Shown here one piece after another: positions 28,558-35,468 of a stretch of 35,468 nucleotides of DNA; within the stretch, counting starts at the first letter, position 1; every line of letters starts with the position of its first letter. Below the pieces are notes generated by a model. That model saw only the letters and a program-made list of their open reading frames with translations. It made no database searches and was not told where the DNA came from. Made by a program: the position numbers and the translations under genes. Origin of the DNA: Sphingomonas sp. 28-63-12 (GTDB lineage: Bacteria > Pseudomonadota > Alphaproteobacteria > Sphingomonadales > Sphingomonadaceae); the NCBI GenBank assembly GCA_002281535.1, contig NCGD01000026.1:1-35468 (forward strand), in the 5' to 3' direction.

Positions 28558-28640
28558 CGTCACCCCGGCGATGGCCGGGGTCTCGTGGGGGCGGGCAGGG
28601 TGCCCGCCACGGGCAGACCCCAGCATGCGCTGGGGTGACG
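28558..28640. repeat. REP-like three-armed palindrome between secD and secF
   Basis: Outer arms CGTCACCCC (28558-28566) and GGGGTGACG (28632-28640) enclose three hairpins: ACCCCGGC/GCCGGGGT (28562-28581), GCGGGCA/TGCCCGC (28591-28607) and ACCCCAGC/GCTGGGGT (28617-28636). CACCCCGG-type palindromes of this kind are dispersed intergenic repeats in many alphaproteobacterial genomes. In the mRNA it would fold between the secD and secF frames and could stabilise the secD part or tune the SecD:SecF ratio. Confidence 0.75.
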
Positions 28641-28658
28641 GCGAAAGGACCGGGAGGC

Positions 28659-30248
28659 TCATATGTTGATCTCGCTCGGGCGGTTCTTGCGCACCCAGAG
28701 CACGACCAGCATTCGGGTAAAGGTTACCGCGGTGAACACCGAGGTAATGATCCCAATCAGCAGCACCACCGCAAAGCCTTTGACCGGGCCCGAGCCCAGC
28801 AGCAGCATGATCACGCCCGAAATGCCGTGCGTCATGTTGGCTTCAAAAATGGTGCGACTGGCTTCCTTATAGCCAAGCTCGACTGACTGGATGACGCTAC
28901 GCCCGCGTCGTCGCTCTTCGCGGATACGCTCGTTGATCAGCACGTTCGCATCGACTGCGGTGCCGATCGTCAGCACGAACCCGGCGATGCCGGGCAGGGT
29001 CAGCGTGCCGTTGAGCAACGCCAGCACCCCGATGATGACGACGACGTTGATGACCACGGCGATGTTGGCATAGACGCCGAATCGGCCGTAGGTGACCAGC
29101 ATGAAGGCGATGACGGCGAGCCCGGCGATTACCGAGGCAGTGATGCCCGCCTTTATCGAATCGGCCCCAAGATCGGGGCCAACAGTGCGCTCTTCCACCA
29201 CCTTCAGTGCGACCGGTAATTTGCCCGAGCGAAGCGCGATCGCCAGTTCGTTTGCCGTCTTGACGGTGAAGCTGCCCGAAATCGAGGCGGTGCCGCCCAG
29301 GATCGGCTCGTTGATATTGGGGGCCGAGATCACTTTGTTATCAAGGATGATCGCGAACGGCTTGCCGACATTCTCCTGGGTAACGCGCGCGAATTTGCGG
29401 CCGCCCTGGCTGTCGAATGTAATGACGACATTGGGCTGGTTGGTCTGCGAATCATTGCCCTGAACGGCATTGACCAGCTGATCGCCCGAGATGATTACCG
29501 AACGCTGGACAGCCAGCACCGAGCCTCCCTCGGTATAGGGCAGGATCTCGCCACCGATCGGGGCGATTCCCTTGGCAACCAGGGCGGGATCGGCGGTGAG
29601 GTCGACCAGCTTGAATTCCAGCTTGGCGGTCTTGCCAAGCAGATCCTTCAGGCCCTGGGGGTCCTTCAACCCCGGCACCTGGACGACGATCCGGTTATTG
29701 CCCTGGCGAATGATCGTTGGCTCGCGCGTGCCGAGTTCGTCGATGCGGCGACGCACCACTTCAGTCGCATCGCCCATCGCGGTGTTGATCGCCTGGGAAA
29801 GCCCCGCTTCGGTCTGGGTCAGGACGAAGCGCTGCCCGTCGACAACCTCGATGTTCCAGTCGCGCTGGCCGGTCAGCCCGGCACCGTTGGTCAGCGGCAG
29901 CAACCGTTCGCGCGCCTCGTCGACCTGTGTCACGTCGCGCAGCAAAAAGCTTAGCTTGCCGTCGCGCGTCGAGATATCGCCAATGCCGATCTTGGGGCTG
30001 CCGCGCTTCATTTCGGTCAACACCGTGTCGCGCATCTGCTCGATGCGGGCAACGGCGACGTCGTTGGTGTCGGCTTCGAGCAGCAAATAGCTGCCGCCGG
30101 CAAGGTCAAGCCCGAGATTGATCCGGGGCAGCTTGAAGCCAAGCCCCGCCGTCATGCTTTCGGGCACGAAACTTGGCACGGCCAGCAGCATCAGCGCGCC
30201 AAGAAAGGCGATGATCGAGGCGATCTTCCAGCGCGGGAAATCCTGCAT
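28659..30248 (-). CDS. secD: Protein translocase subunit SecD
   Basis: This 529-residue protein has TM1 near 8-25 (IASIIAFLGALMLLAVPSF), a large periplasmic region with P1 head and base (about 35-355), and five C-terminal spans. SecD motifs are GLDLAGGSYLLLEAD (46-60) and the GTAVDANVLINERIREE segment of TM4. It works with SecF and YajC. It starts 8 bases after the yajC stop, indicating one transcript yajC-secD-secF-Mth938. Confidence 0.97.
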   Translation of the reverse strand: MQDFPRWKIASIIAFLGALMLLAVPSFVPESMTAGLGFKLPRINLGLDLAGGSYLLLEADTNDVAVARIEQMRDTVLTEMKRGSPKIGIGDISTRDGKLSFLLRDVTQVDEARERLLPLTNGAGLTGQRDWNIEVVDGQRFVLTQTEAGLSQAINTAMGDATEVVRRRIDELGTREPTIIRQGNNRIVVQVPGLKDPQGLKDLLGKTAKLEFKLVDLTADPALVAKGIAPIGGEILPYTEGGSVLAVQRSVIISGDQLVNAVQGNDSQTNQPNVVITFDSQGGRKFARVTQENVGKPFAIILDNKVISAPNINEPILGGTASISGSFTVKTANELAIALRSGKLPVALKVVEERTVGPDLGADSIKAGITASVIAGLAVIAFMLVTYGRFGVYANIAVVINVVVIIGVLALLNGTLTLPGIAGFVLTIGTAVDANVLINERIREERRRGRSVIQSVELGYKEASRTIFEANMTHGISGVIMLLLGSGPVKGFAVVLLIGIITSVFTAVTFTRMLVVLWVRKNRPSEINI

Positions 30249-30256
30249 GGCGACGC

Positions 30257-30592
30257 TCAGTCGTTCGCTGGTTTGCCGGCGCCGCTTGGCGCGATCGCGG
30301 CCAGCGTTGCCTTGACGACCTTGACCTTGACGCCGGCGGCGATCTCGATCTCGACGATCCGCTCCTCGATCTTGGTGACCTTGCCGATGATGCCGCCCGC
30401 CGTCGTCACTTCATCGCCCTTCTTCACCGCGTTCACGGCATCCTGCAGCTTCTTCATCCGCTGTTGTTGTGGACGGATCAGCAGGAAATAGGCCAGCGGG
30501 AGCAGCAGCAGATAGGGGATGATCATAACGATCGATCCGCTGCCATCGGCGGCGGCGCCAGCAGTCTGGGCAAAGGCGGAGGGTATGAGCAT
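30257..30592 (-). CDS. yajC: Preprotein translocase subunit YajC
   Basis: This 111-residue protein has a short N-terminus, one membrane span (IVMIIPYLLLLPLAYFLLIR, about 21-40) and a small cytosolic domain starting RPQQQRMKKLQDA. It then reads KKGDEVTTAGGIIGKVTKI, the diagnostic YajC block. It is an accessory subunit of the SecDF complex. It is the first gene of the secretion operon, 99 bases downstream of the LysR gene on the same strand. Confidence 0.97.
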   Translation of the reverse strand: MLIPSAFAQTAGAAADGSGSIVMIIPYLLLLPLAYFLLIRPQQQRMKKLQDAVNAVKKGDEVTTAGGIIGKVTKIEERIVEIEIAAGVKVKVVKATLAAIAPSGAGKPAND

Positions 30593-30691
30593 GGACGTCC
30601 TGAACTGGCTGGGGTGGGGGGGACGAAATACCGCCCTCTAAGCGGCGCGCGCTATCATCATCGCACCGGGTGCGCAACCGCTCGCCGCTGC

Positions 30692-31564
30692 TTATCCAAG
30701 CGCGAGTGCGGCAAAGGTGGTGCCGATCCAGCGATGGGCCGCGCGGATGGCCGGCAGGCGGCGGATGTCGCGATGGGTGAGCAGCCAGATCGGCCGCGCC
30801 GGCGCCAGCAGCGGCAATGGCAGCCGGATCAGTCCCGCCTCGAGCGCAAAGCGGACGGGCAGTAGCGCGACTCCGCCGCCTGCCGCCGTCGCCTTGATCA
30901 GCGCGCGCGTGCTGCCGGTGCGCAGCGCAACCGCGCCGGTCAGCCCGGCCCTGGCCACCCAGTCAAGCTCGGCGATCGGGCCGTAGCTGTCGTCATAGAT
31001 TAGCAGCCGCTCCTCCCCCAGGCTGAGCGTGGCCGGATCCCGCCCGGCGAGATAGGCGGTGCTGGCAAAGCAACCCAGCTCAATCTCGGCGATACGGCGC
31101 GCGATCAGGCTTGCCCCCTCGGGCCGCGCCATGCGCAGCGCAATATCGGCCTCACGCGCTGCCAGGCTCACAATCTCCCCTTGAGCACGCAAGCTGACGT
31201 TGAGCCCGGGGGCAGTTTGCCACAGCTGCGGCAGGGCCGGCGCGAGGATTTCGCTGACGATGAACTCGGTTGCCGAAATCGTTACGCTGCCCGCCGAGCT
31301 CGATGCGCCGAGCGCGGCCGCTGCCCGCCCGATCAGCGCCGCCTGGTCGACCAGTGGCGCGGCCAGCGCGGCGATCCGGCTGCCATCGGCGGTCAGCCGG
31401 ACGCCATTGGCGCGCCGATCGAGCAGCCGCAGCCCGATCTCGGTCTCGAGTCCCTCCAGTCGCCGCGCTATGGTGGACACTGCCAGCCCAAGCTGCCGCG
31501 CGACGGCGCTCAGCGACCCGCGATCGTCGAGCAGCAGCAGCAGCTTCAAGTCTTCGCTGTCCAT
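30692..31564 (-). CDS. LysR family transcriptional regulator
   Basis: From ATG 31564 the protein has 290 residues. The N-terminal winged helix is clear (DDRGSLSAVARQLGLAVSTIARRLEGLE, then LRLLDRRANGVRLTADG), followed by a substrate-binding domain of two lobes (IALRMARPEGASLIARRIAEIELG, YDDSYGPIAELDW). A GTG three codons upstream is an alternative start. It diverges from the YdhR-dehydrogenase pair across a 114-base gap that holds a phased direct repeat, so it most likely controls those genes and itself. The inducer is unknown. Confidence 0.94.
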   Translation of the reverse strand: MDSEDLKLLLLLDDRGSLSAVARQLGLAVSTIARRLEGLETEIGLRLLDRRANGVRLTADGSRIAALAAPLVDQAALIGRAAAALGASSSAGSVTISATEFIVSEILAPALPQLWQTAPGLNVSLRAQGEIVSLAAREADIALRMARPEGASLIARRIAEIELGCFASTAYLAGRDPATLSLGEERLLIYDDSYGPIAELDWVARAGLTGAVALRTGSTRALIKATAAGGGVALLPVRFALEAGLIRLPLPLLAPARPIWLLTHRDIRRLPAIRAAHRWIGTTFAALALG

Positions 31565-31582
31565 CGCCACCACTTAGATGGT

Positions 31583-31626
31583 TTTGCGAATAAAGCGAAA
31601 CGGATTTGCGCATAACGGCCTTATTC
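31583..31626. promoter_or_regulatory. Candidate LysR operator: phased direct repeat
   Basis: TTTGCGAATAA (31583-31593) and TTTGCGCATAA (31605-31615) match at 10 of 11 positions and start 22 bases apart, about two helical turns. An inverted GAATAA/TTATTC pair (31588-31593 and 31621-31626) overlaps them. It lies between divergent LysR and YdhR genes, where LysR-type regulators usually bind. Recognised by pattern only. Confidence 0.5.
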
Positions 31627-31678
31627 CGTTGCAGGTTGCAGCCTAGATTTCGACGATCACTGAAACGGGAGGTTTGCC

Positions 31679-32068
31679 ATGACGGTCATCACCACCAGCA
31701 TCACGCCGCTGATCATCGCCGCTGCGCTCGCTGCGCTGCCCATCGCCGCAACCGCCCGGCCCGAGGCGCCGGCGGGGCGGGTTGCCGTCGTCGTCAGCAT
31801 TGCCACCCCGCCAGGGGTCAGCGACGCTCTGCTCCAGGCGGAGTTCGAAAAGGCGGTGCCGCGCTATCAGGCGATCCCCGGGCTGATCCGCAAATATTTC
31901 ACGATCGAGCCCAAGCGATTCGGCGGCATCTATTACTGGTCGAGCAAAGCGGCGGCGCAGGCCTGGTTCAGCGACGCCTGGGCGGCGCGCGCCAAGGCGA
32001 CCTATGGGAGCGACCCGGTCGTCACTTATTATGATGTGCCGCTGGCGATCGAGGGGGCCAAGCCCTGA
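31679..32068 (+). CDS. YdhR-like monooxygenase-fold protein, apparently exported
   Basis: This 129-residue protein has a C-terminal part that matches the YdhR family of dimeric alpha/beta-barrel putative monooxygenases: AVVVSIATPPGVSDALLQAEF, YQAIPGLIRKYF (60-71), GGIYYWSSKAAAQAWF and the closing TYYDVPLAI. Unlike E. coli YdhR, residues 1-27 form a hydrophobic signal-like segment (ITPLIIAAALAALPIAATA), so export is likely. GGGAGG precedes ATG 31679. Its stop overlaps the dehydrogenase start by one base, so the two are translated together. Confidence 0.82.
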   Translation: MTVITTSITPLIIAAALAALPIAATARPEAPAGRVAVVVSIATPPGVSDALLQAEFEKAVPRYQAIPGLIRKYFTIEPKRFGGIYYWSSKAAAQAWFSDAWAARAKATYGSDPVVTYYDVPLAIEGAKP

Positions 32069-33081
32069 TGCGGCAGCTCACCTTCGTTCGCCCCGGTCTG
32101 GTTGAATGGCGCGAGGCAGCATTGCCGGTGCTGGCAAGCGACATGGCGGCGCTGGTCCGCCCGATCGTGCTGGGCCGCTGCGATCTCGATGTTGGCTTTG
32201 TCCGTGGGCTCGCGCCGATGGCGACCGGTGAGCCCATTGGGCATGAAATGATCGGCGAAGTTGTCGATATCGGCGACGGCGTCCGCCATATCCGGCCCGG
32301 CCAGCGCGTGATCGTGCCGTCGCAGATCAGCTGCGGGGACTGCCGCAACTGCCGGCGCGGCTTTACCGGGCGCTGCCAGTCGGTGCCGTTCGCGGCTGGC
32401 TATGGCATGGGGCGGCCCGGCGATTTTGGCTGTGCCGCCGCCGATCTCGTTCTGGTCCCCTATGCCGATGCGATGCTGGTGCCGCTGCCGGCCGGCGCAG
32501 ATCCGGTCGCGATGATCGGGGCGGCCGATATGGCGGCGGACAGCTGGCGCGCGGTCGGCCCGCAACTTGCCGAGCGGCCAGGGGCGAGCGTGCTGGTGAT
32601 GGGCGGGCTCGCCTCGGTGATTGGTATTTATGCTGCCGGCCTGGCGGTTGCGCTGGGCGCTGGGCGAGTCGATTATGCCGATGAAGATAGCGGCAGGCTG
32701 GCGCAAGCTGCAGCCTATGGCGCCAGCCCGATCACGCTGCCCGGTAACCTGCCGATGCTTTACGAGATTGTCGTCGATGCCTGTGGTTCGGCCGAGACCC
32801 TGATCCAGGCGATCCGTGCGACCGAGCCCGAAGGCGTGTTGACCAGCGTGACGATCCACCTGCGCGAGATGACACCGCTGCCGATGCTGGAAATGTATCA
32901 TAAGGGTATCGTCCTGCGCACCGGGCGCGCCAATGTCCGCACCAATATTCCGCCGACGCTCGATTGCTGCTATGCGCATGGCTTTCGGCCCGATCGGGTC
33001 GAGACACGGCTCTACGGGTTTGACGCGGCACCGGCGGCGTGGATGGATAGTGCGCTCCGCACGGCCGCCGTGCGCGATTGA
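32068..33081 (+). CDS. Zinc-type medium-chain alcohol dehydrogenase family protein
   Basis: This 337-residue protein has the catalytic zinc residues Cys38 (GRCDLD), His59 and Glu60 (GHE), and the structural zinc cluster Cys89, Cys92, Cys95 and Cys103 in CGDCRNCRRGFTGRC. The Rossmann region (VLVMGGLASVIGIYAAGLAV) is a variant of the GxGxxG fingerprint. It probably oxidises an alcohol or reduces an aldehyde with NAD(P); the substrate is unknown. It follows the YdhR-like gene in a one-base-overlap operon divergent from LysR. It is on the short side for the family. Confidence 0.9.
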   Translation: MRQLTFVRPGLVEWREAALPVLASDMAALVRPIVLGRCDLDVGFVRGLAPMATGEPIGHEMIGEVVDIGDGVRHIRPGQRVIVPSQISCGDCRNCRRGFTGRCQSVPFAAGYGMGRPGDFGCAAADLVLVPYADAMLVPLPAGADPVAMIGAADMAADSWRAVGPQLAERPGASVLVMGGLASVIGIYAAGLAVALGAGRVDYADEDSGRLAQAAAYGASPITLPGNLPMLYEIVVDACGSAETLIQAIRATEPEGVLTSVTIHLREMTPLPMLEMYHKGIVLRTGRANVRTNIPPTLDCCYAHGFRPDRVETRLYGFDAAPAAWMDSALRTAAVRD

Positions 33082-33174
33082 TTGCCATCTGGCCTCCCAA
33101 GGCTCCCCGCCCGCATCCCCTGTCACGTAAGGCTTGCATCGCGGCGAGCAGGGGCATAATGGCCCAGCTTCGGT

Positions 33175-33251
33175 CGGGGCGTAGCGCAGCCTGGTAGCGC
33201 ATCACACTGGGGGTGTGAGGGTCGCAGGTTCGAATCCTGTCGCTCCGACCA
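33175..33251 (+). tRNA. tRNA-Pro (anticodon GGG)
   Basis: A full 77-base cloverleaf is visible: acceptor CGGGGCG pairs with CGCTCCG, D-stem GCGC/GCGC, anticodon stem TCACA/TGTGA with loop CTGGGGG (anticodon GGG), and T-arm GCAGG-TTCGAAT-CCTGT. The discriminator A and CCA tail (33249-33251) are encoded. Composition drops immediately after the 3' end, as expected for an integration site. Confidence 0.95.
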
Positions 33252-33389
33252 ATGAAATCAACAACTTGATCGTAAGTTTGACTTAAGTCGAATTTATATA
33301 TTTGCGCAGGCGATCCACTAAAGCCGCGCGGACAAATTGGTTGAGGCGTAGCTGTTTGGTTGATTCAAGGCTTCTTTTGGGAGGCGGGG
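33252..33389. other. AT-rich junction after tRNA-Pro
   Basis: The first 50 or so bases after the tRNA are AT-rich (TTGACTTAAGTCGAATTTAT) and include the palindrome GACTTAAGTC at 33279-33288. From about 33345 the sequence looks like the leader of an IS5-family element (TTGGTTGATTCAAGGCTTC). No duplicate of the tRNA 3' end was found elsewhere in the window. Confidence 0.4.
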
Positions 33390-34170
33390 TTGAGCCGGGG
33401 CGGCCTGACCGAAGCGGTGTGGAGTGCTTTGAAAGGCTTGCTGCCGATTGATACAGCAAACCGACTTGCGGTCACCGTCCCCAGGATAGCCGCCCCGTCA
33501 TCAACAGGATACATTGGCGCCTTCGTTGGGGCACGCCATGGTGCGACCTGCCGCCACAGTGCGGCAACTGGAACACGGTTTGTCGATGGTTCCGGCGCTG
33601 GAGTGAGGCCGGCGTCTGAGAGGCTGTATCGGTCATGCTGGCCGAGGCCATGGCGGGCAGCGACCACTTCAGCATCGACAGCACCACCGTTCGCGCCCAG
33701 GTCTCGGTAGCGGTCCGAAAAAGGGTGTTCATCGAGGCGCTTTTGGCCGCTCGCGGGGCGAGTTTGCCAGTAAACTTCGCAGTCTGGCTTATGCAAGAGG
33801 ACGACCGGTCGCCTTCCACCTGACTGTCGGGGCAGCGGCGGCTTGCAAAGTCCATGACAAGTTGGTGGCTCTCTCGGAGCATGCGCCAAAGGCGCCTCTG
33901 GCCGACAAGACATATGACGCCGCCGCCATCCGAACCGATCTTGCGCGCCGCACTCGCCAGGCGGTCATCCCGGGTCATTCAAACCGCCGGATCAAAATCG
34001 ACCATGACCGCGTGCTGTACAGCGAGCGCAATTATATCGGGTCCTGCTTCGGCCGCCTGAAAACCAAGGGCAGCATTGCAACCCGATATGATCAACCCAC
34101 TGATAACTTCCTCATCGTGGTCCAAATCGCCACCGTCAGACACTGGCTCAAATTTGGCCGCACCGCCTAA
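33390..34170 (+). pseudogene. IS5-family transposase, decayed
   Basis: The gene can be followed in three frames. Frame 1 from TTG 33390 reads LSRGGLTEAVWSALKGLLPID. Frame 2 from about 33470 continues PVINRIHWRLR and GNWNTVCRWFRRWSEAGV, meets an in-frame TGA (33617-33619, where Trp is expected), then SIDSTTVRA. Frame 3 from about 33706 reads GVHRGAFGRSRGEFASKL through LADKTYDAAAIRTDLARR to RYDQPTDNF and WLKFGRTA, ending at 34170. So there are two frameshifts and one nonsense change. The DDE glutamate is also lost: RNYIGSCFGRLK stands where RNxIERxFGRLK is expected. The element is inactive, and intact inverted repeats were not found. Confidence 0.9.
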
Positions 34171-34373
34171 ATTCCACACCGACGCCGGAAGCCAATTGTA
34201 TCTTAACACGACGAAGCGGAACACCCCGGGTGACAATTTGAAATCGCCTAACAGGCAATGCGAACCTCTCTGCCTACCCACCGCTATCCGCGCTGGATGG
34301 TATCCGCCAAGGCTTGATGCAACGTTCCTCCGACAGAACCAGCGCGCCTGTACGGCGACAAGGCAGGATTGGG

Positions 34374-35114
34374 CTATTTGTCGAGGATCGGCCGGAATCG
34401 CTTAACGTCCGACCAAACCTTCCACATGAACGCCAGAAAAACCAGCGACCACAAGGTGAAGATCGTCAGGTCGACGACGCGTACACCCATAAATTGTGTG
34501 TCGATCAACCCAGGGCCATACCACAACGCGAACAACGCCCAAGCGATCACCAGCAGGCGCAACTCGGTCGCACCCATCCCGTAATAGGACAGGTGATGGG
34601 TTTTGAGGATCAGCACCTTCAAATAGGTGAAGCTGGTCATGAGCAGATACATCGAAAGCGCGAGCAGCGCGGAAAACAACGTGAAATATGGGGAAAGGCC
34701 CAGCCCCAGGAAAATGAAGGCTTGCGATATAAGGTCGCAGCAGTGATCGAGGAAATAGCCGAAGTCTGGCCGTTCGATCTTGCGATAACGGGCGAGTGTG
34801 CCGTCGAGCGAATCGCCAAGCCAGTTCAGGAATAGCCCCAAGATTGCGACGGAAACGAACCAGGGCGAGGCGCGGCAGGCGGCAAATCCCAACATGACAA
34901 CGAAGGCGCCTACCAGCCCCAGCAATGTCAGCCGATCGGGGGTCACTGTCGATGGCGTCCGCGCGGCCAGCGACAGCAAGATATTACGTTCATGGGTCCC
35001 CAAAAAGCTGTTGTTAACGCGCAAGTGGTGAACTGGCTCGCCCGGTTCCTCCAATGGCACAACTTCAACGGTTGCTTTTGATATCGCAGTTGATTTGCTG
35101 TCTTCGTGGGGCAT
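34374..35114 (-). CDS. CDP-alcohol phosphatidyltransferase family protein
   Basis: From ATG 35114, with AGGTG just upstream, the protein has 246 residues and about five to six membrane spans. The full catalytic signature is visible: GDSLDGTLAR, then FGYFLDHCCD, giving the D-G-x2-A-R-x8-G-x3-D-x3-D pattern of enzymes that join a CDP-linked alcohol or diacylglycerol to a second alcohol. It could make a phospholipid or a polyol-phosphate conjugate; the acceptor cannot be told. A TTG start at 35207 would add 31 residues without homology. Composition is AT-richer than the core genes. No phospholipid partner gene is visible in the window. Confidence 0.9.
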   Translation of the reverse strand: MPHEDSKSTAISKATVEVVPLEEPGEPVHHLRVNNSFLGTHERNILLSLAARTPSTVTPDRLTLLGLVGAFVVMLGFAACRASPWFVSVAILGLFLNWLGDSLDGTLARYRKIERPDFGYFLDHCCDLISQAFIFLGLGLSPYFTLFSALLALSMYLLMTSFTYLKVLILKTHHLSYYGMGATELRLLVIAWALFALWYGPGLIDTQFMGVRVVDLTIFTLWSLVFLAFMWKVWSDVKRFRPILDK

Positions 35115-35468
35115 TTTCACCTGAGCTGGAGGTAGATCCCCTAATGTCTTTTCAAGTTTTGTAAGGGGATTTCCCTGATCGGTTCCATCACTTTGGTGCA
35201 ACTTCAACGGCGAATCCCCCGCGTATGAATTTTCGGGCTGTATCTACGGCATTGCCCAATCTTTGTATCGAAAAGTATATACAATTTTCAGACGCGACCC
35301 AGTCATTATCCTTGCCATGACACACGATAGGCCAGTGATGCGTCAGGAACAAGCCTAAGCATTTGTGTCGGGTCTCAATCCGTGCCAATCGATCGCCTAA
35401 ATCGATGCATCAGACGGCTGAATCGGCCATGATTTCCCCCCTTACAATTCGGCCGTCAATCAATTTGA
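35115..35468. other. AT-rich upstream region of the CDP-alcohol transferase, no clear gene
   Basis: No supported gene lies in these 354 bases; the one open frame (35188-35388 minus) has no recognisable features. The region holds an imperfect palindrome TTGTAT...ATACAA at 35263-35284, a possible operator or promoter core for the minus-strand gene, and a stem-loop at 35413-35457 (GACGGCTGAAT with ATTCGGCCGTC, 23-base loop, one G-T pair). Confidence 0.45.

Noticed and set aside
28558-28640. CRISPR-like repeat array
   Set aside because: The unit is one nested palindrome with different arms, not repeated units with spacers; no cas genes.
35188-35388. 66-codon minus-strand frame upstream of the CDP-alcohol transferase
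   Set aside because: No domain, no convincing ribosome site, and it overlaps a region with likely regulatory palindromes.

Overview
The window looks like chromosomal DNA of a high-GC alphaproteobacterium, most likely a sphingomonad (Sphingomonas or a close relative). This is inferred from the bamD-recN-ligA and yajC-secD-secF-Mth938 gene orders, a DUF3297 protein, a large Oar-type TonB receptor, an alphaproteobacterial HisKA_2 kinase and the codon bias. Both ends are visibly AT-richer than the middle and carry mobile-element debris, so the segment is a stretch of ordinary core genome bounded by two accessory edges.

Left edge (1-1200): the 5' part of a DUF262 (GmrSD/ParB-like) gene runs off the window. 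Behind it lies a scar with the first codons of an IS3-type OrfA and an unidentified coding remnant. Then, on the minus strand, come a DUF1330 gene, a TelA-family gene with a membrane partner, a bile acid:sodium symporter-like carrier, and a four-gene stress operon: metallophosphoesterase, cupredoxin, ECF sigma factor and zinc-binding anti-sigma factor. An ECF-type promoter (GGAATA-N16-CGTC) lies directly upstream of that operon and is probably recognised by its own sigma factor.

Middle (7.5-31.5 kb): typA, a soluble GAF/HisKA_2 sensor kinase, an EVE-domain protein, a Gly/Tyr-rich exported protein, DUF3297, a LytS/LytTR-type two-component pair, and an HD-domain protein that shares a bidirectional terminator with an Oar-like TonB receptor. 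The minus-strand block bamD-recN-ligA-TonB receptor is followed by plus-strand manA, a small hypothetical gene and a GT4 glycosyltransferase. Next is the minus-strand secretion block yajC-secD-secF-Mth938, with an esterase-like DUF3089 gene downstream and a three-armed palindrome between secD and secF. A LysR regulator diverges from a two-gene unit (exported YdhR-like protein plus zinc-type dehydrogenase), with a helically phased direct repeat between them.

Right edge (33.2-35.5 kb): tRNA-Pro(GGG) is followed by a drop in GC, a decayed IS5-family transposase, and a CDP-alcohol phosphatidyltransferase gene of foreign-looking composition. This is a typical tRNA-anchored island start. No CRISPR array, rRNA or complete mobile element was seen. 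The most interesting parts are the self-regulated sigma/cupredoxin/phosphoesterase operon, the truncated DUF262 defence candidate, and the LysR/YdhR/dehydrogenase unit.
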